Source: Nematostella vectensis (taxonomy: Eukaryota; Cnidaria; Anthozoa; Actiniaria; Edwardsiidae). From it: a stretch of DNA of 64,000 nt. Location of the stretch: contig NC_064034.1 in NCBI RefSeq assembly GCF_932526225.1, positions 12,474,887 to 12,538,886 of the forward strand, read 5' to 3'. Under the pieces are notes generated by a model that was given only the letters and a program-made list of their open reading frames with translations, had not been told where the DNA came from and ran no database searches. Made by a program: the position numbers and the translations under genes. Shown piece after piece: positions 26,101-38,400 of the stretch. Positions within the stretch are counted from its first letter, which is position 1; every line of letters begins with the position of its first letter.

Positions 26101-26433
26101 TTACACCAGTGTTAGGGACTATATAAACTTGGAGTGATACACCAGTTTGGAAAGTGTGAGCGTTAAACCACTATATGCTAGGGAGGCTTTTTCAGTCTTC
26201 CGGGCTTCCTTCTCGATGAAAACACTTGGATCTCACTTGTTTTTGCTTCACTTATTATTTAATTATTGTGGAGGTTTATGTTAACGCTAAAATATAGAAA
26301 AGACAATATAGAATAGTAAAGTCAACCTGACATTTCGTTCCCCTTTTTTCAATTTCATTATTATTACTCAGGCCATTCTCATACTGAGAAGAAAGCTATA
26401 AATAGAACAAGATCCCATTTCAAGACAAGACGG
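23106..26433 (+). CDS. ADAM gene: signal peptide and prodomain exons 1-8
   Basis: Exon 1 encodes a short signal peptide ([19 protein letters not shown]). Exons 2-7 give a typical ADAM prodomain: YEVTYPRR, a [13 protein letters not shown] segment, [10 protein letters not shown], and two conserved pieces, EKCHYHG and [12 protein letters not shown], whose cysteines are usual in ADAM prodomains. Exon 8 (26373-26433) ends in [10 protein letters not shown], which resembles a furin-type cleavage site before the catalytic domain. In my base count this exon is 61 bases and breaks phase by one. 62 bases would make it perfect, so either I miscounted one base or there is a real indel here. A 36-bp minisatellite and a MITE-like element lie in the flanking introns. 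Confidence 0.75.
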
Positions 26434-29400
26434 GTAGGTTTGTTATTATAATAATGATCTCATTTGTTCGCCCCTCCTTTAATAACAGTGTCATGAACAA
26501 AAAGTACGCGACGAGACCGTGACACAGTGACGTGACAGACGTTGATGTCATCCATGCATTTTATTAGCGTCATTAAATATATTCAGAGACCTCGAAATAT
26601 TGAGGGGGGGGGGTCACAGTACAAAGACAACTTGTGGGGGCACAGCTTTGCCCCTGCTAGTCATTTCCTTATATATATCTTATATATATTTTTTTAATAT
26701 TGGGGAGGGACGTTCCCCAATGCCCCACCCGGCCTTCAACAGCCCCACCAGCCTTTAACAGCCCTGATATTCTTTGCTATTGTCATGGCTTAATCTACTC
26801 TTCTACCCATGATGCATTGTGTAGACCATATACCATATCTAGATTATAGTTTCAACGTTAAGAGAGGCAAACGCTCTGATTGGTCACTCCTCAAAGTCAG
26901 ATACTATTTAACCTTTTAAGGAAAAAGCAAAAACAACTAGATAGTCTTCCTTACATACTGTGTATCACTATTTTTATAAGGAGCGTCGAGAGATAGACGA
27001 GTTCTACAGAAAGTACTTCACCACTGATGAGACACGCTATGTTGAGCTTCTCTTTCTAGTGGACAATAAATTGGTACGTATTTGACACGCTATGTTGAGC
27101 TTCTCTTTCTAGTGGACAATAAATTGGTACGTATTTGACACGCTATGTTGAGCTTCTCTTTCTAGTGGACAATAAATTGGTACGTATTTCACCACTGATG
27201 AGACACGCTATGTTGAGCTTCTCTTTCTAGTGGACAATAAATTGGTACGTATTTCACCACTGATGAGACACGCTATGTTGAGCTTCTCTTTCTAGTGGAC
27301 AATAAATTGGTACGTATTTGACCACTGATGAGACACGCTATGTTGAGCTTCTCTTTCTAGTGGACAATAATTGGTACGTATTTGACCACTGATGAGACAC
27401 GCTATGTTGAGCTTCTCTTTCTAGTGGACAATAAATTGGTACGTATTTGACCACTGATGAGACACGCTATGTTGAGCTTCTCTTTCTAGTGGACAATAAT
27501 TGGTACGTATTTGACCACTGATGAGGCACGCTATGTTGAGCTTCTCTTTCTAGTGGACAATAAATTGGTACGTATTTGACCACTGATGAGACACGCTATG
27601 TTGAGCTTCTCTTTCTAGTGGACAATAATTGGTACGTATTTGACCACTGATGAGACACGCTATGTTGAGCTTCTCTTTCTAGTGGACAATAATTGGTACG
27701 TATTTGACCACTGATGAGACACGCTATGTTGAGCTTCTCTTTCTAGTGGACAATAAATTGGTACGTATTTGACACGCTATGTTGAGCTTCTCTTTCTAGT
27801 GGACGATAAATTGGTACGTATTTGACCACTGATGAGGCACGCTATGTTGAGCTTCTCTTTCTAGTGGACAATAAATTGGTACGTATTTGACACGCTATGT
27901 TGAGCTTCTCTTTCTAGTGGACGATAAATTGGTACGTATTTGACCACTGATGAGGCACGCTATGTTGAGCTTCTCTTTCTAGTGGACAATAAATTGGTAC
28001 GTATTTGACCACTGATGATACACGCTATGTTGAGCTTCTCTTTCTAGTGGACAATAAATTGGTACGTATTTGACCACTGATGAGGCACGCTATGTTGAGC
28101 TTCTCTTTCTAGTGGACAATAATTGGTACGTATTTGACCACTGATGAGACACGCTATGTTGAGCTTCTCTTTCTAGTGGACAATAAATTGGTACGTATTT
28201 GACCACTGATGAGACACGCTATGTTGAGCTTCTCTTTCTAGTGGACAATAATTGGTACGTATTTGACCACTGATGAGACACGCTATGTTGAGCTTCTCTT
28301 TCTAGTGGACAATAATTGGTACGTATTTGACCACTGATGAGACACGCTATGTTGAGCTTCTCTTTCTAGTGGACAATAAATTGGTACGTATTTGACACGC
28401 TATGTTGAGCTTCTCTTTCTAGTGGACGATAAATTGGTACGTATTTGACCACTGATGAGGCACGCTATGTTGAGCTTCTCTTTCTAGTGGACAATAAATT
28501 GGTACGTATTTGACCACTGGTGAGACACGCTATGTTGAGCTTCTCTTTCTAGTGGACAATAAATTGGTACGTATTTGACCACTGATGATACACGCTATGT
28601 TGAGCTTCTCTTTCTAGTGGACAATAAATTGGTACGTATTTGACCACTGATGATACACGCTATGTTGAGCTTCTCTTTCTAGTGGACAATAAATTGGTAC
28701 GTATTTGACCACTGATGAGGCACGCTTTATGTCGTCGATAGGTCCTCATTGAAGTGTATGATAAAGCTTGTACAGACTTCACCACTGATGGAGACACGCT
28801 GTCGAGATCCTCCTTCTAGTGGATGATGCTTTCCTATACTGATGAGTCGCTTGATTGTCCATGCTTTGATCAAACATTTTTCTAATTGTTAGTTGTTGTT
28901 GTTATTTTAAGTACAAGAATTATGGCAGCGATGTTAAAAAGATGACCCAGAAGCTGATAACTCTTTCCAACGCTATCGACGCTGTAAGTAAGACAGGAAT
29001 CTCAGTATCCCTTTTACTGGGGGCGCTATAACACTTTAAAAAGCAATATAAAATTTAATTAATAATTAAATAAATGAATAGATAAACAGATGAAATAAAT
29101 TTATAAATATTAATAATGTTAGTATATACGGGAGCTCTGATTGGTTCGCTATCTCGGAATAATGGACAGTATTAACCGCTAAAAAGCCAGGGTGATGAAT
29201 CGATTTGTGTGATTTCACACTATAACTGCGTGCGCTGTCTCAGTTTATCTCTGGGACGGAGCTACGAATTGAATTCGAACGCGCATGCCTGAGCGGAGCG
29301 GACGTATCTGCCCGAGCTCCATCTGAAACCCAATTTGTGGACTACACCGGCCTCTTGGAAGACCGCATTTACTACAGTCGTCACTCTAAGGTGTCTCCCC

Positions 29401-32400
29401 GTGTATAAGTGGATTTTAAGCCGAAAACTGGCGCTCTACCGTCTAATATTACTTCCCGTTAACTATGGAGATTGTGCCGGCCTCTCTACTCTTGCTCTCG
29501 GCGCTGGTCATCTTTGAAGCCGCCCCATGCTATAGGGCAAGACCAATTTCTACCCAAGCAGGTCTGCTGGAGTAACTATATCTCCATGTTTGGTTCAAGA
29601 GAGTCTTTCATTTGGAAATCAGGGTATTTTTTTGTATCGTCTATTGTCAAACCATGTTACGGGCCTTTTAACAATCTTTACACGGTCTAAAAGCAGCTAC
29701 CTATTGTTACTGCTCGTCATGGCTGGTGACACAGGCATTTGTATTAATCCTGGACCTTGCAAATTCCCCTGTGGAGTATGCGCCAAGCCTGTCAAGTCAA
29801 ACCAAGCAGGCATAGAATGCGAACAATGCCTTTTGTGGTATCACAAAAAATGCATCTACCAAACAACGAAATCGTATGAGGCCCTCCAAAATAACTCGAA
29901 ACTTACGTGGATCTGCAGCTCCTGCCTATTTCCAAACTTTTCAACTACGCACTTCATGAGTTCGCTTAACTTCACAAGTTTTAACGAGTTCACCACCCTG
30001 GAATGTGCCACCGACGAGACCCCAGCTTTGTTCGCACCTCTCATGACGTCATCCCCTGGTCACGGGCGCTCCACTTGTGGCGAGAAACACGGCAAGAAAA
30101 ACACCATATCTGTCCTCTGCGCAAACATAAACAGCATTAGAGGAAAACGGCTTGAGCTCCAGTCTCACCTAGAGACCGAAAAACCTGACGTTGTTGCCCT
30201 GCAGGAAACAAAGATTGACTCGCACATCCTAGACACCGAACTCTTCCCCCCTGAACTGGGCTATTCTATATTTAGAAAAGACAGAGTACTCGGCGGCGGA
30301 AGAGTTCTCCTGGCCATAAAATCAACGCTTAGTCCTATTCGATGTGATGTTGATACCAAGACCGCCGAAGGAGTCTGGGCCAAAGTGCGCCTGCGTGGGC
30401 AACCGCACTACTTTTGCAGTTACTACAGGCCGCCTGACAAGCATCATACAGAACTATCGGGGCTTCGCAACAAGCTCTGTAAGATCTGTGAGTTCCATCC
30501 ACCAGACAACTCACCAGCCATCCACGTATTGGGCGAATTCAACTTCAGGAATTTGGACTGGACAAACGTCACCACAGAAATGGCGGGGAACTTTGCGAAT
30601 CTTAGGGCCTGGTGCATAATAATGCGCGACTTCTATATGGATCAGCTCGTCACCTTCCCCACCTACTGATGACAAAACACTGGACCTCTTGTTTACCAAC
30701 CGACCTGGCCTTGCATCAAATATCTGATCGGTTACTCTATCACATGTTCCACTCCTCCCCTGCGGAAACCACGACGGAAGATCTACCTATACTCTAAAGG
30801 AGATTTTGACCGCATTCGCGCTGACATGTCCAAGCTCCAAGAAAGCTTCTCGCCTACCGGTTCAGAGACAAAATCCGCCGAGGTGTACCCTATTTAGAGA
30901 CACTCTTCAAGACTCAATCGACAAGGCCATTCCATCCAAGTTTGTATCTGGTAGAACCAGTCTCCCCTGGTTAAACCCAACGTTGCGTCGGCTTGTCCAG
31001 AAGAAAAACCGACTCCATGCCAAGTTCAAGAAGACCGGGTGTTCCAGGGTGCGGGATAAATGGCGAAACATTAGAAGGAAACTAAGGCGTGCCCTGCTCC
31101 AAGCGCGAAGCGGCTATATAAACAACATGATCGGCGATATAAAGTCCAATCCGAAGCCCTTCTGGCAGTTCATCAGATCCCAAAAAAAATACAGTCAATC
31201 TATGCCACTATTAAAAGCAACGAATGGCCGGCTTGTGGAGTCCGACATTGGAAAGTCGGAAATGCTAAACCAGCACTTTCGGGAAAATTTCTCCGATGAA
31301 GATACTGACTCGATACCATTACTCAAGCGCAGATTCCCCCAGATTCCAAGCATTGCCGTCACAGAGGAGGGAGTTCGCAAGTTACTTGCAGGTCTCACGT
31401 CATCAAAAGCAGCTGGCCCTGATGGTTTCCATCCACGCGTGCTAAAGGAGTGTGCACCGGTGATCTCGCCAATATTAAAACAGATCTTCCAGAAGTCCCT
31501 GGACGCCGGCAACCTGCCCCGGGAGTGGCGCATTGCGAAAAAATATGCCCTATACACAAGAAAGGCGATTGATCTCTTGCCTCCAACTATCGTCTAATTT
31601 CTCTTACTAGCGTTATTTGCAAGATTCTAGAACACATTGTGTGCTCGCACATAAATCGACACCTAGAAGCTCACCAGATCTTATCTGACCGCCAGCATGC
31701 CTTCAGGAAAAAGCGCAGTTGTGTGACACAACTGTGTTTTGTCATAAACGACTGGGCCTCAGCCTTGGACCGTGGCTTTTAAACCGACGCCTTTGTGTTA
31801 GACTTTGCGAAAGCTTTTGACAGCGTCCCCACTAACGGCTCAAGTCCAAACTATACAGCTATGGAATCGGTGGCCAAACCTTGAAATGGATTGATGCCTT
31901 TTTGTGTGAGCGGTACCAGCGTGTTTGTGTCAATGGGGCAAAGTCAAGCTGGACGCGGGTTACATCAGGTGTGCCCCAAGGTACTGTCCTTGGCCCAGTC
32001 CTGTTTAACCTGTTTATAAATGACAAGAATATGTACGGTCCGAGATCAGACTCTTTGCAGACGACTGTATTTGTTACCGCACTATTAGATCGCGAGAGGA
32101 TTGCGAAGAGCTACAGCGAGACATATCGAGACTCACGTCCTGGGCTGACCAGTGGTCCATGAGCTTCCAAGCAGCCAAGTGTAACATGATCCGCATCTCA
32201 AGGAAAAACCAGAAACAACATCAACCACCTGTACTATCTGGAAGGTGTGGCCCTGGACTTTGTTGAGGAAATAAAGTACCTCGGAGTCACAATAACAAGG
32301 GACCTCCGATGGAACAGACATATTTTGCTGAAACAGTGAGCAAGGCAAACAAGATCCTAGGCCTACTTGGGCTGCACTTTTGCGACACAAAAGCGAAGGA

Positions 32401-35400
32401 AGCAGCCTACGTTGGCCTCGTTAGGCCGCTGTTGGAATATGCAAGTGCTATCTGGGACCCGCATACCAGCAAGCTCATCGTCGAGATCGAGAAAGTCCAG
32501 AGGCGTGCAGCACGCTTTGTTACGGCAGACTTCTTCTCCTTCGAACCCGGCACAATGACGCGCCTCCTTTCCGAACTGGGTTGGCAGCCACTCGAAGACC
32601 GCAGGCGCACCTCATCATTGGTGCTGCTAAACAGTGGCCTAAATAATGCCTCTATCCTGCCACTCGAAGATCTGAGGAAACCGTCTCGCGCCTTGCCCCG
32701 CACTCAACACTCTGAATTCTATACTATTCCTAACGCTAGAACTGACATATAAATATAGTTATTTTCCCCGTGCACTGAGACTGTGGAAGGTTGTTCCACA
32801 GTCAACAGAACAACCTTCCACAGTCTGTAATTGACATGAGAGGCTGCCCAGAGGCCTTCCACGCTGGGCTTTAGACTCGGCACTGCGCTGCGCACTGACA
32901 TATTGTACAATAGGTTGCGCATTTTTTAAAGTGAAGTGATTAATCTAGATTCATTGTTTTTACGGAAAATCGGCTTCAAACTCTGTGTTTTCGACAATTT
33001 CCAGCCGAAATAATTTAGGCAACTTGACGCCGATTAGTTGCCTTTTGTTTTAATTTTATTCTGCACGTTCCAACATGCCGTACAGTTTAAGCCGCATGCA
33101 AATTAGATATGCTGCTCCAAAAGTACTCGCATATTTATTCAGCAAGGTATGGGCATCGTTAATCTATTTAGCGAACTAATATCTTTATCTCCTGGATCTA
33201 CAGATCTACAAACGCATCAACATTCGTATCGTGCTAGGCGCCGCCGAGATCTGGACTGACAGAGACAAAGTGAAGCGAAAGAGCGATGTCTCGTATCCGC
33301 TACTTGAAGACTTGGAAAAATACAGAAAAGATATCTTACGCAAGAAATTTCCGACCCATGACAACGCGCAGCTCCTTTGGTAAGAATGAGAGGTGATTTG
33401 ACTTACTTTAGGGAGGGAAACTTTTGTATTTGGCTGGCTTAAGGCTGAGCCAGATATTTTGTCACCGCATTGTTTTGCATATTTCACTGGATTGGAGTTT
33501 ATCGTGTTTGTTATCTTATGGCAAATTTTTATACTACAACCCCACCCTACCCTTCGCAGTTTTGAATTGTGGTTCGTTTTCTCTGTTGCCTAAGTTGCCT
33601 CCACTTTCGTTTTACCATAGTAATCACTGGGAATGCTATATACGATACGGTATTGGGTATTGTTTTTGACTGATGTTTTAACATGCATGATTCTGTTTGT
33701 TTCAGTAATGACGGATGGGACGACGGGATCGGGGGGCTTGCTGGCCTGTACCACATGTGTACACCTAAATCTTGCGCCATTGACGCGGTAGGGATTATTT
33801 TTGTCGCCATTCAGGCGACGTTTCTTGTAGTGTTGCCTTGCACAATCAGCTTTGCCATTGTAATCCACCCCAATAGGCCATTCCTGCTATAATTTTGCGT
33901 GCGCATTACCATAGAAACTTACCTCAACTACCAGAATGCAGCGCTCTTTTTTTAGCTTGCACCAAACGAAGCGCGCGCTGCATGCCGGTAGTTGAGGGAC
34001 AGTGCTGAAAAACGCAAGACTAGTTCCAGTACCGCGCCGTTAAACTAGCCTTTTTGTTTTGAAATGGCGGCGTTTTACCGCCGCTATTTAAGGTAGGTTT
34101 CCATGGTGAGTGCGCGCGCATGCTTATAGCTGGAATGGCCTATTCTTAAGTAACTGTATTGGCAATGCTTCTAAGGGGAGGTTAGGTTGCGCAGTTACCA
34201 GAGAGTCGCTCAGCAGTGCCTTTGCCTCAGACTGCACCATTTGTGGCTCTGGGTCGATTCCCGGTTCCGATGTGAGTTGAGTTAGTTGGTCTTGCCTTTG
34301 CCCTGAGGATGTTTCTTGGGGTTCTCCGGTTTCCTCCCTCCACAAAACCAACAATTTCGGTCTTAGCTGTGATCCGTGGTCAGACATGCCTTTAGGTCGA
34401 CTACGTCTAAATCTGCGCTCTCGTAATTCGGCATCTAGCTGTAATAAAAGTGATTAGCTACTTCAACTTATTTATTCTATTTATATACTTTTAATGTTCG
34501 TCTCGATTCATCATCCCCTCTACCCAGTGTTGATAAGTTTGTCCGTCGACATCAGGCTACACAGGGTGAACTTGATATTTGCATTTGTATCAGTGGAACC
34601 ACCAAACCGTCATGGGACCATGGATTGCTGTAGCACATGAGATGGGACACAACTTTGGCATGGAACACGACGAAGGTATCTGTTGTTCCTGGGGATTGTT
34701 TCTCCTTAACAAATCCTGGATCCTCGACGCACACAATCCTAAAATTGTCCCCTTGAAATGTGTCCCCTTTTAACAAATCCTGGACTAGCACTGCCCACCA
34801 TCCCGAAAGTGTCCCCTTGAGATGTGTCCCCTTAAACAAATCCTGGATCCTCACCGCCCACCATACTGAAATTGTCCCTTTAAAATGTGTCCCCTTTAAC
34901 AAATCCTGGATTATCCAGTGCCGTAGCAGTTCTCGCATAATACAGAATCGCCCCACCCCCTGCTACGGTCCCGTTAACACAGCCCAGCATCGTGAAAGTT
35001 GGTATGAAGCACTGAAATGTCTTTCAGAAAATAGCACGCGGCTTGCTATAACTATGACTTGTCATTAACATAGGATAAAATACAACAGCCAAATTGTGTT
35101 TTACTAACCAAGAACCGAGTCTTTGATCAAGTTCTTCAGTCAGAGGTGCTTAGGAAACTGTAAAGTTTGTTTTCTTTTTGTAGAGATAGGTCACTGCACT
35201 TGTCTGACACCTCGGGGATGTATCATGGGCGGACACAAGTAAGTAAGGATGATACTTGTAAGCTGTGTAGAAGGGCTTATCACGGCTGTGTAGAAGCTTA
35301 TTATTACCAAGTAATAATATGAAAGACCAGAAGGTAATAATATGAAAGACCAGAAGTGACGAAATTTACCGAAATATTATTGGCTATTGGTTTGCTAGTA

Positions 35401-38400
35401 TGTTTGTCGCCTTAGCTAACGTATAGTCCTCTATTATTGTGTTGTTAATGTCGTTTTGTTATTAATATTGTTGATACCTTGTCGTTCCTCGATGTTTAGG
35501 ACTCGCATTGCAGGCTTCTCAGACTGCAGTATGGAAGCTCTGCAGAAAGTGGACGACTCCTGCTTGTATAATATTCCAAAAGAGGTATAATCCACATATC
35601 TTTGAGAATTTGCCTTTTTGAAGATGCTTGAGAACACTGAAAGGGGTAAAGGTTTTGACTCCCTAGCGGCGTAGCCAGGATTTTTAACAGGAGGGGGCCC
35701 AAAAGGCCCTTTCAATCCATTTTCTCCTGTATTTTAGATAATGTCTCATACATTTACTGTATTTTGGCTGCTAGAAGGGAGGCGGGCCCCCTGGGCCACC
35801 CCCCCTGGCTACGCCCCTGCTCCCGTTAGGTCTAAAGCACTTAGCCCATCAGCTGTCAACAAACTTATCATTTTTCTTGTAGGAAATGCAACCGAAATGC
35901 GGTAACGGGATTGCAGAAGAAGGAGAGGAATGCGACTGTGGCACCGAACAGGTCTGTCAGGCGGCACTGAAGACTTCTGTCATTATTTATTTTTGGAAAA
36001 TAATAATAAAAAACGATTGTCTTTGTGTTTAACCTAGAATTGTCAAGAGAAAGACCTATGCTGCGAACCGAAAACTTGCAAACTGAAGCCGGGATCGCAG
36101 TGTAGTGATCTCAACCACAGATGCTGCGCTAACTGCTTGGTGAGAATTCCCTTATCTTATAGCAGATCGTAGACCAATCGAGCTCACGTTAAGCTGAAAT
36201 GTTCTCAAATACCAGCAAAATTATGAAGAATTAAAAAGTTTTAGCATTTATTGATCGGGTTAACGCTGGCATGGTGTAAATGGAATTTGGACCGCACTGT
36301 ATAAATGTGTCTTCAGTCCGTCCAGTTAAACTGGACCATGGGCCGCACTGAGCGAGTCTCTCGCAGAGTTCGGCGTTTGTTTAAAGTCGAAGTGCATTAT
36401 TTTACTACAGTAAAAAGCATCTCAAGCAATTTCGTGCTTGATCGCAAAATTACCGATATTTCAAAAGTCGGAAAGGATGGCGTCAAACAAACGCGTCGCT
36501 CTTTGCATTCAAATTTACACAGGACAATCATCATCTGGAAAACGGTTGATCGCTATAATACAGTAACAATTGTTCACCTATAACAGCTACCTATCCATTA
36601 TCCAGGTACTTTAAGTTTACTCTTTTCGTGTTCAGTTTAAGGCGGAGGGTGAGATGTGCCGAGAAAGCAAGGGCGAGTGCGACGTGCCGGAGTACTGTAC
36701 AGGAACATCTGGACGGGTAGGTGCCATGCCAAGCACTCTATATAATATATGCATACACTCTATGTTCCTTTACGGTGAAATCTGGGCAGGTAGGAACCAT
36801 AGCCAAGCACTCTATATAATATATGCACATTCTATGTCCCTTTACGGTTAAATCTGGACGGGTAGGAACCATAGCCAAGCACTCTATATAATATATGCAC
36901 ACTCTATGTTACTTTACTGTGAGATCTGGGCAGGTAGGTTCCATAGCCCCCCTTTTAGCAGCCAAAAATACAGTAAATGTATGAGACATTATCTAAAATA
37001 CAGAAGAAAAAAATGCCATGAAAGTCCCTTTTGGGCCCCCTCCTGTTTAAAATCCTGGCTACGCCGCTGCACGCGCACTGCCACCAAGTGTGTGCCCATC
37101 TGCCGTGATATTATGCATGGAAGGTACATATAGTAAACAATATATTCAACTACCGTGGGCACAGCCACGGAGTGTTCTTATATACACCGGATTGTTTCCA
37201 TCTTTTATCTTTCTCCTCTTCAGTGTCCTGGCGATGAGTACGCGCGCGACGGATATGAATGTGACAGCGAAAAACAGGTGCAATAACACTGATTTATTAT
37301 AAGCTTATTAAGGGACCTCCCCGGTCCCACAAGCCCAGAACATGTCGTGTCATGTCGTGTCGTTTCATACCGTGTTGTGTCGTGTCATCTCTAAATACCT
37401 TCAGTTTTGTATCTGCAAGTTTTTTTTCACAAATCTGAAAGCTCCTATGAGCCTGTCTTTTACGTGATGCCTGTTTCGTATCAGATCATCCGCGGAATAG
37501 AGTACCCCGGCCAGGTTAGCGAGCACGCTCTCTCGCCCCGCATCGTGGCGCGCTACATCCGCATCAACCCCCGCCACTGGAGCACCAAGATGTGCCTCAC
37601 TACTGAGATCTTCGGCTGCTCCGGCTCTGGAGGTAGACAAGTCTACTCGGCAATTTACTATTGTTGTGCTCCTGGTCCTCTTTGTGAAGCAATCAGGATA
37701 AGCCTGACCGTGTATAGTCTCCTTTGCAGCCGTTCGCGTTTGTCAGTCGCGCAACCGCCCCAACCCGACTAGACCCTACTATTGACCATACTTTATTCAT
37801 GAGTCTAGTTTTTAAGATTACCATTTTACTCCTCGTTTTGTAATTACTATCAAAGTTTTGCCTGATTTTACCTTGTTTCAGTCGATGCTTCAAGCCCGAC
37901 GCCACTACGTACAAATAACTTCTGCCTCGCACCTCAGCGTGGCGGATGCCAGGCTGCTGATGGTACGGCTCTTGTCTTCTCTGACTCCGCCGACTGCGAG
38001 AAGCAAGAAATGCAATTTACTCTGTCAGCGGATAGAGTACTAAAGCATGCGTGCAGTGATAAGCTAGTGTGTCCTAAGGACTCAAACAACTGGGACAACA
38101 CTCTTCTTCAGATCAGCTCCAAGTGCAGCCGAGCGCAGGCCACTTTTGAACGAACCCAAGGTAATGACTCTATGATATTCACTGGCAAATTAACGTTTGC
38201 ATTCATTGTCCTATCACCAAAAGTGCTGTTAAGATCGCTGCCTGAATGTGTTTGCCTCTGAATTCCTCTAATCCAATGCCAAACCAGCCCTAGTCCCTTG
38301 ACTCGCCCAACAACCCCCGTGTTCGACTCACTCTTCACCCTTGTTACTCACCCTACCACTTGCAATCTGCCGTATAGATATATACCCCAATTGCTTAGTT

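Larger units (their letters stand above)
29190..32935 (+). mobile_element. CR1/L2-like non-LTR retrotransposon, degenerate
   Basis: It is inserted in the intron between ADAM exons 10 and 11. It encodes, in order and with several frameshifts and stops, a PHD-type zinc finger, an APE-type endonuclease and a reverse transcriptase with a C-terminal RT tail. The 3' part has a short perfect inverted repeat (about 32781-32824). The element boundaries are approximate, and I did not identify target-site duplications. Confidence 0.85.

Noticed and set aside
25463..26137. Repetitive plus-strand open frames ([12 protein letters not shown] units)
   Set aside because: Product of the 36-bp minisatellite inside an intron; no coding evidence.
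27018..28740. CRISPR-like regular repeats
   Set aside because: Units are contiguous without unique spacers and derive from an exon; this is a minisatellite in a eukaryotic gene.
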